A stretch of DNA of 64,000 nucleotides. Origin: Geodermatophilus amargosae. Lineage in GTDB: Bacteria > Actinomycetota > Actinomycetes > Mycobacteriales > Geodermatophilaceae. The DNA lies in NCBI RefSeq assembly GCF_900116515.1, contig NZ_FPBA01000011.1, positions 78,253-142,252 of the forward strand. Direction: 5' to 3'. The notes beneath the pieces are model-generated. The model made no database searches, had not been told where the DNA came from, and was given only the letters and a program-made list of their open reading frames with translations. The position numbers and the translations under genes were made by a program. Positions 44,389 through 53,525 of this stretch are shown piece after piece; the stretch's first letter is position 1, and every line of letters begins with the position of its first letter.

Positions 44389-45759
44389 ATGGCTCGTGCT
44401 TCTGTCGGCGTGGAGGACCACGCGCTGACCCGTGTCCCGCTCGAGGAGCGCTACTCGTGGTGGCAGGTCGCCGTGCAGCGGTTCGGGCAAATCTCGGCCC
44501 TGAGCCAGTTCCTGCTCGGTTCGACGCTCGGTTTCGGCATGCGGTTCTGGGACGCCGTGCTGGCGCTGCTCCTTGGCGCGGTGATCCTTGAGGTCGTCGC
44601 GATCTTCGTGGGGATCGCCGGTATGCGCGAGGGACTGCAGACATCGGTGCTGGCGCGTTGGACCGGCTTCGGTCACGGCGGCTCGGCCCTGATCGGCCTG
44701 GCGATCGGGATTAGCCTCATCGGCTGGTTCGGAGTCCAGTCCGCCGTGTCGGCCCAGGGGCTGGAACAGCTGCTCGGCGTGTTTCCGGTGTGGGTCTGGT
44801 CGCTGATCTTCGGACTCGCCGTCACCTTGGTCGTCCTGTACGGCTTCCACTCCATGCAGTGGGTCGCCAACATCACCGTCCCGGCGTTCGTGGTGCTCGT
44901 CGGGTGGTCGATCATCAGCGAGCTGACCGACCACGACATCGGCACGTTGGTCGACTCCGCCCCGGCCGGCCCGCCGCTGTCTCTGCTGGAGGGCACGACC
45001 CTGGTCGCGGGTGGGTTCATCGTGGGCGCCGTCATCACGCCCGACATGACCCGCTTCAACCGCAGCGCGGCCGACGTCGTGAAGCAGACCGTGATCGGGA
45101 TCACTCTCGGTGAGTTGGTCATCGGGCTGTCCGGGGTGCTACTGGCCCACGCGATCCGCTCAGGCGACATCATCCAGATCGTCACCTCGTCAGTCGGGTG
45201 GGTCGGCGTCCTGGTTATCATCCTGGGCACGATCAAGATCAATGACTGGAACCTGTACAGCTCCGGGCTCGGCATCGTGAACTTCGTCGGCACGGTCTTC
45301 GGCCGCCACGTCAACCGGGGGCTCGTCACGCTCGTCGTCGGCGTGCTGGGCAGCGTCCTCGCGGCTGCCGGGATCCTCGAGCGGTTCGTGGACTTCCTCA
45401 TCGTTCTCGGGGTCGCCTTCCCGCCCATCGCCGGGATCATGGTCGCCGAGTACTTCATCGTGAAGCGTTGGCGGGCCGACCTGGAGTCCACCCGCGGCAC
45501 CGGAGGGCCCCCGACGACGGCGCCCACCTGGGTGCCGGCCACCCTCGTCATCTGGCTGGCCGCCGGGCTCATCGGCAGGTTCTGGGAGTGGGGACTGCCG
45601 AGCGTCAACTCGCTCGTCATCGCCTTCGTTGCCTACGTGGTGGCCGGTCGTCTGGGCCTCGTCCGGGGCGTTGGCGTCACCCGCGAGAAGGACGCCGAGG
45701 AGGCCCTGATGGACGAGGCCGAGGAGACACCGCGTTCCGCTCCGCCCACCGGGCATTGA
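44389..45759 (+). CDS. NCS1-family permease (cytosine/hydantoin/purine type)
   Basis: A 456-residue transporter with about twelve membrane helices. Features are YSWWQVAVQRFGQISALSQF at the start, then FGHGGSALIGLAIGISLIGWFG, GAVITPDMTRFNRSAADVVKQ and KINDWNLYSSGLGIVNFVG. The NCS1 family carries nucleobases, allantoin and hydantoins with Na+ or H+. It opens an operon with a hydantoinase/oxoprolinase A homologue and two DUF917 proteins, so a cyclic amide or ureide is the likely cargo. The C-terminal tail is acidic. GGAGG lies five bases before the ATG. Confidence 0.88.
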   Translation: MARASVGVEDHALTRVPLEERYSWWQVAVQRFGQISALSQFLLGSTLGFGMRFWDAVLALLLGAVILEVVAIFVGIAGMREGLQTSVLARWTGFGHGGSALIGLAIGISLIGWFGVQSAVSAQGLEQLLGVFPVWVWSLIFGLAVTLVVLYGFHSMQWVANITVPAFVVLVGWSIISELTDHDIGTLVDSAPAGPPLSLLEGTTLVAGGFIVGAVITPDMTRFNRSAADVVKQTVIGITLGELVIGLSGVLLAHAIRSGDIIQIVTSSVGWVGVLVIILGTIKINDWNLYSSGLGIVNFVGTVFGRHVNRGLVTLVVGVLGSVLAAAGILERFVDFLIVLGVAFPPIAGIMVAEYFIVKRWRADLESTRGTGGPPTTAPTWVPATLVIWLAAGLIGRFWEWGLPSVNSLVIAFVAYVVAGRLGLVRGVGVTREKDAEEALMDEAEETPRSAPPTGH

Positions 45760-45789
45760 TCCGCCCGTCTCGATCGACAGGAGTGCGAC

Positions 45790-47346
45790 GTGCGCATCGG
45801 AATCGACGTCGGCGGGACGAACACGGACGCCGTCCTCCTCGACGGCACCACGGTCCTGGCGGCGACGAAGTCGCCCACGAGCGAGGACGTGACCGCGGGA
45901 ATCGTCCACGCCCTGGACAGCCTGCAGGCGCAACGCGCGTTCGACCCCGCCGCCGTGACCGCCGTGATGATCGGGACGACCCACTTCATCAACGCGCTCG
46001 TCGAGGCCCGTCGGCTGGCGCCGACAGCGGCCCTGCGGCTCGGCCTGCCCGCCACCGCGTCGCTGCCACCCATGGTCGACTGGCCGCCTCAGCTGGTCGA
46101 GGCGATCTCCGGGCGGGCCTACCTCGCCCACGGCGGTCACGAGTTCGACGGGCGTCCCATCTCCGACCTCGACGAGGGGGAGCTCCGGGCGCACGCGGCC
46201 GACATGGCCGCACACGGCACCCGGTCCGTGGCGATCGCGTCGGTGTTCTCGCCCGTGAACACGGAGTTCGAACTGCGGGCGGCCGAGATCCTGTCGGCCG
46301 AGCTCGGCCCGGACGTGGCAATCTCGCTGTCGCACGAGATCGGCCGTATCGGCCTCCTGGAGCGGGAGAACGCCACCGTCATCAACGCCGCGCTGCGCGA
46401 GCTGGCGACCCACATCGTCGACGGCCTCGCGGCGTCCGTGGCGGGGCACGGCATCTCCGCGCCACTCTATCTGAGCCAGAACGACGGCACGCTGATGGAC
46501 GTCGACTTCGCCCGCCGCTATCCCGTGTCCACGTTCGCCTCCGGGCCGACCAACTCCATGCGCGGCGCCGCGTTGCTGTCCGGCCTCGAGACGTGTGCCG
46601 TGGTCGACGTCGGCGGCACAACGAGTGACGTCGGCGTGCTCACCCACGGCTTTCCGCGGGAGGCCACCACCGAGGTGAGCGTCGCCGGGATCCGGACCAA
46701 CTTCCGGATGCCCGACGTGCTGAGCATCGGCATCGGCGGTGGCAGCCTGGTCCGGCAGGACGGCCGGGTGACCGTCGGTCCCCAGTCCGTCGGCTACCGG
46801 CTGACCGAGGAGGCTTTCGTCTTCGGCGGCTCGACCCTCACCGCGACGGACGTCGCCGTCGCCGCCGGTCGCGCGAGCATCGGGGACTCCTCCCTGGTGC
46901 AGGACCTGGACGCGAGCCTGGTGAACGAGGCGCTGGAGCGGATAGCCGGCAACGTGGCCGACACCGTCGAGCGGATGCGCACCTCCCCGGAGCCGCTGCC
47001 CGTCGTGGCCGTGGGCGGTGGCTCGGTCCTCCTCCCCGACGAGCTGCCGGGCGCCGGAGAGCTGCACCGCCCCGAGCACTTCGCGGTCGCCAACGCCATC
47101 GGCGCGGCGATCGCCCAGGTCGGCGGAGAGGTTGACCGCGTCTACGCCATCGAGCCGGGCCGGCGCGACGCGGTCGTGGACGAAGCCCGGCAGGAGGCGG
47201 TCGACCGCGCGATAGCCGCCGGCGCCGACCCCGCGGCCGTCCGGGTCGTCGACTTCGACGAGGTGCCGCTGCCCTACCTGCCGGGAAACGCGACGCGCAT
47301 CAGATGCAAGGCGGTCGGCGACCTGCGGCTGGGAGCAGGAACATGA
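45790..47346 (+). CDS. Hydantoinase/oxoprolinase A-type ATPase (HyuA family)
   Basis: A 518-residue member of the HyuA/5-oxoprolinase/acetone-carboxylase beta family with an actin-like ATPase fold. The first phosphate loop is IGIDVGGTNTDAVLLDG (residues 3-19), the second VVDVGGTTSDVGVLTHG (about residue 275). Other family stretches are MIGTTHFINALVE, SLSHEIGRIGLLERENATVINAAL and SIGIGGGSLVRQDG. These proteins usually use ATP to open a cyclic amide together with a HyuB partner. No HyuB is encoded here; the two DUF917 genes take that position. Stop overlaps the next ATG (ATGA). Confidence 0.9.
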   Translation: MRIGIDVGGTNTDAVLLDGTTVLAATKSPTSEDVTAGIVHALDSLQAQRAFDPAAVTAVMIGTTHFINALVEARRLAPTAALRLGLPATASLPPMVDWPPQLVEAISGRAYLAHGGHEFDGRPISDLDEGELRAHAADMAAHGTRSVAIASVFSPVNTEFELRAAEILSAELGPDVAISLSHEIGRIGLLERENATVINAALRELATHIVDGLAASVAGHGISAPLYLSQNDGTLMDVDFARRYPVSTFASGPTNSMRGAALLSGLETCAVVDVGGTTSDVGVLTHGFPREATTEVSVAGIRTNFRMPDVLSIGIGGGSLVRQDGRVTVGPQSVGYRLTEEAFVFGGSTLTATDVAVAAGRASIGDSSLVQDLDASLVNEALERIAGNVADTVERMRTSPEPLPVVAVGGGSVLLPDELPGAGELHRPEHFAVANAIGAAIAQVGGEVDRVYAIEPGRRDAVVDEARQEAVDRAIAAGADPAAVRVVDFDEVPLPYLPGNATRIRCKAVGDLRLGAGT

Positions 47347-48419
47347 CCAAGGTCGGCCTGGACGACGTGGCAGCGCTGGCCCGCGGCGCGGCCGTACTCG
47401 GCACCGGCGGAGGCGGCGACCCGTACATCGGGCGGCTGCTCGCCGAGCAGGCGCTGCGCGCTCACGGGCCTGTCGAGACGGTGACGCCCGACGAGCTGCC
47501 GGACGACGCATCCGTGCTACCGGTCGGCATGATGGGCGCCCCGACGGTGATGGTCGAGAAGATCCCCTCCGCCGAGCAGGTGGGCACGGCCGTGACGGCC
47601 CTCGCCCGCTATCTCGGCCGCACCGCCACCCACGTCGCCTGCATCGAGGCCGGCGGGGTCAACTCGACCATCCCGTTCGTCGCCGCCGCGCAGCTCGGGC
47701 TGCCGCTCGTCGACGGCGACGGGATGGGCCGGGCGTTCCCGGAGCTGCAGATGGTGCTGCCGACCCTGTCAGGGATCGCCGCGACCCCCATGTCGATCGT
47801 GGACGAGAAGGGCAACCGTGGCGTCCTCCACACCGTCGACAACCACTGGGCCGAGCGGCTGGCCCGGACGGCGACGATCGAGATGGGTTGCTCGGCGATC
47901 GTCTCCCTCTACGCAATGACCGGGGCGGAGGTCCGGCAGGGGTTCGCGGCCGGCACATTGGGCCTCTGCATCGCGCTCGGACGCGACATCGACCGGGCGC
48001 GCCGTGAGCACCGCGACCCGGTGACGGCGGTCGTGGACCGGCTTCGCGGGCAGGTGGTGCACACGGGCAAGGTCGTCGACATCGCGCGGCGCACGGCCAC
48101 CGGCTTCGCACGCGGCGACGCCACGATCGAGGGCGTCGACGCCTCGGCCGGCACCCGGCTCGTGCTGCGCTTCCAGAACGAGCACCTGATCGCGGAGAGG
48201 GACGGGACGCCGATCGCCACCACGCCCGACCTGATCATCGTGCTCGACCGCGAGACCGGGGAACCGATCACGACCGAGTCGCTCCGGTACGGCCACCGGG
48301 TCAGTGTCATCACCGCCCCGTGTGACGAGCGCTGGCATTCCGAGGCCGGGATAGCGCTGGTCGGTCCGCGGTACTTCGGCTACGACCTCGACCCGGTGCG
48401 CGTCCCGAGGGAGGCCTAG
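47343..48419 (+). CDS. DUF917 family protein, first copy
   Basis: A 358-residue DUF917 protein. Signatures are ALARGAAVLGTGGGGDPYIG at the start, then MMGAPTVMVEKIPSAEQ, DGDGMGRAFPELQMVLPT and a C-terminal strand-rich domain RLVLRFQNEHLIAERDG...PDLIIVLDRETGEPITTE. DUF917 proteins commonly occur with HyuA homologues, sometimes fused to them, but their reaction is not established to my knowledge. ATG overlaps the HyuA stop (ATGA) and the stop overlaps the next GTG (TAGTG), so all three are translationally coupled. Confidence 0.9.
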   Translation: MTKVGLDDVAALARGAAVLGTGGGGDPYIGRLLAEQALRAHGPVETVTPDELPDDASVLPVGMMGAPTVMVEKIPSAEQVGTAVTALARYLGRTATHVACIEAGGVNSTIPFVAAAQLGLPLVDGDGMGRAFPELQMVLPTLSGIAATPMSIVDEKGNRGVLHTVDNHWAERLARTATIEMGCSAIVSLYAMTGAEVRQGFAAGTLGLCIALGRDIDRARREHRDPVTAVVDRLRGQVVHTGKVVDIARRTATGFARGDATIEGVDASAGTRLVLRFQNEHLIAERDGTPIATTPDLIIVLDRETGEPITTESLRYGHRVSVITAPCDERWHSEAGIALVGPRYFGYDLDPVRVPREA

Positions 48420-49543
48420 TGGCCTGGACCCTCGGCTCTGAGCAGCTGCCGGATCTGGCTCGCGGGGCGGCGATCCTCGGCACCGGCGGCGGCGGCGATC
48501 CGCGGATCGGGCGGCTGCTCGTCGAGCAGGCGATCCGCGCGAACGCGCCCGTTACCGTGCTGGACCCCGACGAGGTGGACGATGACGCGTTCGTGATCCC
48601 CACCGCGATGATGGGTGCGCCGACCGTCATGGTGGAGAAGATCGCCCGCGGCACCGAGGCGCTCGCCGCGCTGCGGGCGCTGGAGAGCCACCTGGGCCGC
48701 CGTGCCGACGCGACTATGCCGGTCGAGTGCGGCGGCATGAACTCGATGATCCCGCTCGTCGTCGCCGCCCGCGCAGGGCTGCCCGTCGTCGACGCCGACG
48801 GCATGGGCCGAGCGTTCCCCGAGCTGCAGATGGAGACGTTCTTTGTGTACGGCGTCCCGGGGTCACCTATGTCCGTCGCCGGCGAGCGCGACGAGACCGT
48901 CGTCATCGACACCGGGGCGGACAGCCGGCGGATGGAGTGGCTGGCACGCGGGGTCACGATCCGGATGGGCGGGGCGAGCCACATCGCCGAGTACTCCATG
49001 AGCGGTGCCGACGTGAAGCGGACGGCAGTGCCGCGCACCCTCTCCTTGGGCCTGGCGCTGGGCCGAGCCGTCCGCGAGGCGCGGGAGGCCCACGCGGATC
49101 CCGTCGACGCCCTGCGGACCGCACTGGCCGCCACGATCTACACGCATCTGCGCGTGCTGTTCCGGGGCAAGGTCGTGGACGTCGAGCGAAGAACGGTGGA
49201 GGGTTTCGCCCGCGGCACGGTGCGGTTCACGAGCTTCGAGGGCGACTCGCGCCTGGAGATCACGTTCCAGAACGAGCACCTCGTCGCGGTCGTGGACGGG
49301 GAGGTGCGCTGCACCGTGCCCGACCTGATCTGTGTCCTCGAGGACGACACCGCCGAGCCGATCACAACGGAGGGGTTGCGCTACGGGCAACGGGTCACCG
49401 TGGTAGGCATCTCGACGCCGGACCTCATGCGCACGCCCGAAGCGCTCGCCGTCTTCGGACCCGCCTGCTTTGGGCTCGACGTGCCCTTCCGCCCGGTGGA
49501 GGAGCTGGTGGAGGAGAGTTCCGGAACAGTCCGCCTCCGTTGA
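48419..49543 (+). CDS. DUF917 family protein, second copy
   Basis: A 374-residue paralogue of the preceding protein: LARGAAILGTGGGGDPRIGR, MMGAPTVMVEKIARGTE, DADGMGRAFPELQMETFFVY and LEITFQNEHLVAVVDGEVRC...PDLICVLEDDTAEPITTE. The two align from end to end, so they arose by duplication and may form a heterodimer. Where the first has CIEAGGVNSTIPFVAA, this one has PVECGGMNSMIPLVVA. GTG start inside the previous stop (TAGTG). It is the last gene of the operon; an IS5-type remnant begins 37 bases later. Confidence 0.9.
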   Translation: MAWTLGSEQLPDLARGAAILGTGGGGDPRIGRLLVEQAIRANAPVTVLDPDEVDDDAFVIPTAMMGAPTVMVEKIARGTEALAALRALESHLGRRADATMPVECGGMNSMIPLVVAARAGLPVVDADGMGRAFPELQMETFFVYGVPGSPMSVAGERDETVVIDTGADSRRMEWLARGVTIRMGGASHIAEYSMSGADVKRTAVPRTLSLGLALGRAVREAREAHADPVDALRTALAATIYTHLRVLFRGKVVDVERRTVEGFARGTVRFTSFEGDSRLEITFQNEHLVAVVDGEVRCTVPDLICVLEDDTAEPITTEGLRYGQRVTVVGISTPDLMRTPEALAVFGPACFGLDVPFRPVEELVEESSGTVRLR

Positions 49544-49579
49544 CCGACTTTGTCCCCGCACCTTGCGCGCTCTAACGAT

Positions 49580-50369
49580 CATTAGAGCTCGTCTCACATC
49601 GTGAGCTTCTTGTAGCAGGTGAGCGTGGCGGCCAGGGTGAGGAATTGGGGAACAGCCGGGCGGAGCGCTCGTAGCGGATGGTCAGTCGGCGGTAGCCGGT
49701 GAGCCAGGCGAAGGAGCGTTCGACGACCCAGCGGTGCCTGCCCAGCCGCGTGCTGGACTCGACACCGCGGCGGGCGATGCGCGGAGTGATGCGCGGAGTG
49801 ATGCGGCGAGCCCGCAGCCAGGCCCGCAGGTGCGGATAGTCATAGCCCTTGTCCGCGTGCAGCCTGGCCGGACGCCGTCGACGCGGACCGCAGCGCGGGC
49901 GGATCGCGGGGTGGCCTGCCCCAGCGCAATCAGCGCGAGGCTGTCGTGGGTGTTGGCCGCGCTGACTGCCACGGCCAGTGGTAGGCCGCCCACGTCGGTG
50001 AGCACGTGCAACTTGACGCCGGGTTTGCCGCGGTCGACCGGGTTCGGGCTGGTCAGCGGGCCCCCGTATTCGCCCGCACGCTGGCTGAATCCACCACCGC
50101 GCGAGACCAGTCGATGGCCGCCTGCTCGCCCAGGCGGTCGACTACCGCCCGGTGCAGCCGGTGGTCAGCACGTAGACGACCGCGGTGGACACCGCCCGGT
50201 CATCGACGTACCGGGTGCCGCCGCCCTGCGGTCGCTTGCGCTGCGCCGTGATCAACGGCTCGACGATGTTTCACAACCCGTCGGGCACCACCTCCTGGCC
50301 CAGTCGTTGTGCCACTACCGGACAACACCTCGCAGGTCACCGGCCATCCACGTGAGACAAGCTCTAATG
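49580..50369 (-). mobile_element. IS5-family element, transposase decayed
   Basis: Imperfect ends CATTAGAGCTCGTCTCACAT (49,580-49,599) and the complement of CATTAGAGCTTGTCTCACGT (50,350-50,369) enclose about 790 bases. The minus strand encodes, in several frames, an IS5-type transposase: VLTDVGGLPLAVAVSAANTH, a degraded 'HADKGYDYPHLRAW' region, and GRHRWVVERSFAWLTGYRRL with RLTIRYERSARLF. At least three frame changes are seen, one in the CCCCAA run near 49,650. It bounds the catabolic operon on the right. Confidence 0.8.
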
Positions 50370-50467
50370 AGCATAGTATTCACATATAAACCGCTCGGAT
50401 CGGCCGACCCGGGCTGAGCCTAATGAATTCCGACTGGAACGCTGGGCTCGCTCCGTCGGCCTAGAGC

Positions 50468-51397
50468 TCACGGCGTCGCAGCTTGCTGCAGCTGATTTAG
50501 CATCTCAATCTGCTCTAGCACCTTTAGGCGGGTTGTCCCTCGCAAAGTCAACTGCTTGAAGACCCATGCCATGTCTGGATTGGCGACTCTGAGCGCGCCA
50601 TCATGAGCCATGCCTTGGTTTACGCCTGTTGGTAGCCACTGCAGGTTCACCGGAGAATTGATTACTCGCAGCATGTTCTCGGGACTCAACTTCAAGAAGC
50701 CCGGCAGCTGTATCAACTCCACTAGCGGGATAATATGGTCTGGCGAGACCTTGGATAAGCCTCGGCCATTTAGGCCTAGGGGCCGATGGTCCGCGCGGGC
50801 TGGATTGGGATCGTTAGCTGATGGCCGCGGTTGTCCTTGCAGATGCTCTTGGCTGTATCGGAGTTCCGTGGTCGGAGACCTTCCACGTAAAGTCCTGTAC
50901 AACATATCTAGCTCGACGGGCAAGTCATAGAACCCGCTGCTGTTCGGACCTGGAGAGACAAAATTGCGATCGAGATTGCCGGTGGACTCAAGATCGTTGA
51001 TAAGCTTCTTCAGGTTATCGACCTTCACTTGAGTTGGTATGTACTGGTAATCACCCGAATACTCGCTGCGTAAGGCCTCGAGGGCAGCCTTAAGCAGGGA
51101 GTTGCACTCAACAATCCTGGCATTGTGGGTGTCCCTCTGAGCATTCAGGTTACGCGATACGGAATTGTAGGCATCAACCGCTGCGGGGCTGTACCTATCC
51201 AGTCCCGCCCCTGCAGCGTTGTGCGCAGCGATCTGCGCCTCTAGTTCCCTCGCTGCGGTATCAAGAGGCGCACACTGACTGGCCACTGAAGCCGACGGAG
51301 CAGCCTCAGTTGTGCGGTGGGGAAGGCCACCAGTGCACAGGACGACAAGCAATGCAAAGACGGCTGCACGAGACCGCTGCCGAGGCGAAGGCTTCAT
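50468..51397 (-). CDS. Secreted protein with an HNH-like C-terminal domain
   Basis: A 309-residue protein with a clear signal peptide (MKPSPRQRSRAAVFALLVVL, then CTGGLPHRTTEA). A helical middle follows (LDTAARELEAQIAAHNAAGAG and RNLNAQRDTHNARIVECNSL). The C-terminal third contains SKVSPDHIIPLVELIQLPGF and MLRVINSPVNLQWLPTGVNQ. The Asp-His-Ile-x-Pro-Leu...Asn...Asn-Leu-x-Trp-Leu spacing is like HNH nucleases. Base composition is clearly lower in GC than the chromosome. It may be a secreted nuclease or antibacterial effector; no immunity gene is recognised. The ATG at 51,397 follows GGAGC. Confidence 0.7.
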   Translation of the reverse strand: MKPSPRQRSRAAVFALLVVLCTGGLPHRTTEAAPSASVASQCAPLDTAARELEAQIAAHNAAGAGLDRYSPAAVDAYNSVSRNLNAQRDTHNARIVECNSLLKAALEALRSEYSGDYQYIPTQVKVDNLKKLINDLESTGNLDRNFVSPGPNSSGFYDLPVELDMLYRTLRGRSPTTELRYSQEHLQGQPRPSANDPNPARADHRPLGLNGRGLSKVSPDHIIPLVELIQLPGFLKLSPENMLRVINSPVNLQWLPTGVNQGMAHDGALRVANPDMAWVFKQLTLRGTTRLKVLEQIEMLNQLQQAATP

Positions 51398-51576
51398 GAT
51401 TGCTCCATCGGGTAGCTGACCCGTTCGGCGTTGCCTCAAGCTAAACCTCGCTCCTCCATGAAGCAAGGGTTCGTCTGAAGAGCCGGAGGTGGCTATCCGA
51501 AGCGCGCCCCGCCGCTGATGGGGCTACCCTGCGTCTGTTCCGGCACTCGGGGAGTCCTGAAGTAGGGGGTGCATCA

Positions 51577-52065
51577 TTGGCGCCACTTCGACTACGTCAT
51601 CCGCTGCGGTTGTTTGCTGTGGTCGCTGGCCTATTGATGGCATTGACAGCCACTTGGTTGCTTGTCTCCGACCAGTCGCAGCAGCCGTCGGGAGGGCCGA
51701 CACGGATGGGCCAGGACGAAGAATCAATTCGTAAGTTGATTGGGGACTTCACCCTCGCCGTTGAAAGCGGCACCAAAGCAGAGGTTATGAATCTCATGTG
51801 TCCCGAGGACGCCAAGCACTTCGACCTCTACTATGAGGAGGATCCCGAAGCGGAACCTGAGCAACCTGACCCTGACATCGACGTTCGCGTAGACAACGTT
51901 GTGATCAACGGTGACGCCGCGTCCGCGACTGTGCAGACCGCTAATGCGGCTGAACCCAGCAGTCTCTACTTCCGTAAAATGGAGGGTCGCTGGACGGTGT
52001 GCATGTATGGCCCCGAGGGTATGCCGGAGTCGGGTGATACTCCGGGCTCCACGACCCCACAGTGA
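51577..52065 (+). CDS. Signal-anchored NTF2/DUF4878-like small protein
   Basis: A 162-residue protein: a basic start, one hydrophobic segment LFAVVAGLLMALTATWLLVS and an external domain ESIRKLIGDFTLAVESGTKAEVMNLMCPEDAK...ASATVQTANAAEPSSLYFRK. The latter resembles the NTF2-like DUF4878 fold seen in mycobacterial and other actinobacterial lipoproteins. TTG start with AGGGGGT eight bases before it. It is divergent from the secreted HNH-like gene with a 179-base gap, so it might be its partner, but nothing in the sequence proves that. Confidence 0.68.
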   Translation: MAPLRLRHPLRLFAVVAGLLMALTATWLLVSDQSQQPSGGPTRMGQDEESIRKLIGDFTLAVESGTKAEVMNLMCPEDAKHFDLYYEEDPEAEPEQPDPDIDVRVDNVVINGDAASATVQTANAAEPSSLYFRKMEGRWTVCMYGPEGMPESGDTPGSTTPQ

Positions 52066-52315
52066 ACGAACCGATGATGCCGGGCTGTAACCGCTCCAAC
52101 GACCTCGTGCGGGGTTAGCCGCGGGGCGTCGTAGACCTGTCCAGGGCTAGTACCGCGGCTGCCAACCTGCGCCCTGAGCGGCCCAGCCAGGGACAGCCCA
52201 GGTCGGCGGTGGACGCCTCCGTCGGTGGCGGAGGCCATCGTGACGTCGGCCGACCTAGACACCGGATGTCCCACCGGACAGGCTGCCTCCTCGGCACCGG
52301 CGAGTGGAGCAGTCG

Positions 52316-52518
52316 ATGGCTGGGCGCTACGAGTACAAGGTCGAAGAGATCCGCGAGGGCATGATCGGCGGCAAGATGTCCGGCGACAAGCTCGAGAAGG
52401 TCCTCAATGCGCACGCTCGCCAGGGCTGGCAACTCAAGGCCGTCGAGGTGAAGGGGGCCGCGTCGGACCAGGCGGTGTGGAGGGCGTCCTAGTGACTTTC
52501 GAGCGACCCCTTGCCTGA
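52316..52518 (+). pseudogene. DUF4177-like small protein with a frame break in a G run
   Basis: ATG 52,316 begins AGRYEYKVEEIREGMIGGKM, then KLEKVLNAHARQGWQLKAVE, a DUF4177-type domain. After VKG the frame becomes AASDQAVWRAS and stops at 52,492. The expected family ending, GRVGPGGVEGVLVTFERPLA, is present in another frame up to 52,518. The switch is at the five-G run near 52,450. The gene is either recently inactivated or affected by a sequencing error. Confidence 0.65.
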
Positions 52519-52763
52519 GCAACTCGACGACGAAGGCGTCGGGTAACGCCGGGCCAGTGGATCCGCTGCAGCGGTAGGCGAGCATTCTCCGCTCCGAGCA
52601 CACGCTGGCGTCGGCGTACGCGTTGGCTTCCGAGCCACCATGAGTGCAGCCTGAACGCTGCCCCTGAAAGCCGCCTTATGTCCCTGAGCGCTCTACCTAG
52701 GGACAGCTGGGCCGCGGGGACACGTCGCTACCGGACGCAGGCTCGTGCTCCTACCCTTTCGCC

Positions 52764-52991
52764 ATGCTGCAGTGGATCAGGCAGCGCAGCCGGTACCTGT
52801 GGCTGTCGCTTGCGGTCGGCGTTGTCGCCGCCGTTGCTGCACTGCCGTCGTTCACCGACCCGTGGCCCAGCAACCTCGGCGGCTTCGTGTTTGTGGTCGT
52901 CGTCGTGACGGCGCTTGTGCGCGGGGCCGTCGCGCTCGGCAAGGCGTTCATGCAGGGCTGGAACGAACCGCGGTACCCGACCGCGCGGTAG
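52764..52991 (+). CDS. Small two-span membrane protein, unknown function
   Basis: A 75-residue protein with two hydrophobic segments, WLSLAVGVVAAVAALPSF and NLGGFVFVVVVVTALVRGAV, separated by TDPWPSN. The ends are basic. There is no recognised family. It stands alone: about 245 bases before it and 288 bases after it show no gene that I can support. Confidence 0.55.
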   Translation: MLQWIRQRSRYLWLSLAVGVVAAVAALPSFTDPWPSNLGGFVFVVVVVTALVRGAVALGKAFMQGWNEPRYPTAR

Positions 52992-53279
52992 GCGTCGCCG
53001 GTTACCCGATCGTCGGCCCGTCCCCGAAGCCGCCCTCACGGATGCACCTGTCCAACCGGCAGTGTCCGTCCAGTCGTTGTCCGATGTGTCCCTGCAGGGC
53101 CCAGTAGTGGTACGCCGAGGTTAACTGCGGTTAGCCGACGATCTCTGCTTGCCGTGCGACCGAGAATGCGGCCGCGGACGCAAGCGCTAGAGGCACCGCC
53201 CCGGCCGAGGTCATCGCTGACCCCTATGGCGTTGCTGCAAGTGGCGGTGCGAACGCCTCAAGTAGCCTGCGCCCTGGCC
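52992..53279. other. Gene-free stretch
   Basis: I see no supportable gene, repeat or hairpin here. It presumably carries the promoter of the former hsdR gene that begins at 53,280. Confidence 0.4.
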
Positions 53280-53525
53280 ATGTCTGAAACGTCACCGCAA
53301 CTCGCAGCCGAGCAGCGCGCTCGCGTACTGATCGACAGCCAGCTGTCAGCGGCTGGCTGGACGGTGCAAGACCGCGCGGCGATGAACCTGTTCGCAGGCC
53401 CCGGCGTAGCCGTTCGTGAAACGATCATGGCCAAGGGGCACGGCCAGGCCGACTACCTGCTCTACGTCGGCAAGCGTGCCGTGGGCGTCACTGAGGTTTT
53501 CTCACCTGCTTCCGCGGTCGAGTGA
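53280..53525 (+). pseudogene. N-terminal stump of a type I restriction subunit (HsdR-like)
   Basis: From ATG 53,280 the frame reads AEQRARVLIDSQLSAAGWTV, then QDRAAMNLFAGPGVAVRETI and GHGQADYLLYVGKRAVGVTE. This is the typical opening of HsdR/DEAD-box restriction proteins, up to the Asp-x(n)-E-x-K-like nuclease motif (here V.E). Homology ends at VGVTE (about 53,495) where the IS5-type element starts; the last ten codons belong to the IS. No HsdM, HsdS or the rest of HsdR is in the window. Confidence 0.72.

Noticed and set aside
42600..50369. Catabolic operon as cargo of one composite transposon
   Set aside because: The bordering elements belong to different families (IS630-type on the left, IS5-type on the right) and have different ends, so one transposase could not move the block.
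53280..53525. A functional type I restriction system
   Set aside because: Only the first 72 codons of an HsdR-like gene exist; the modification and specificity genes are absent.
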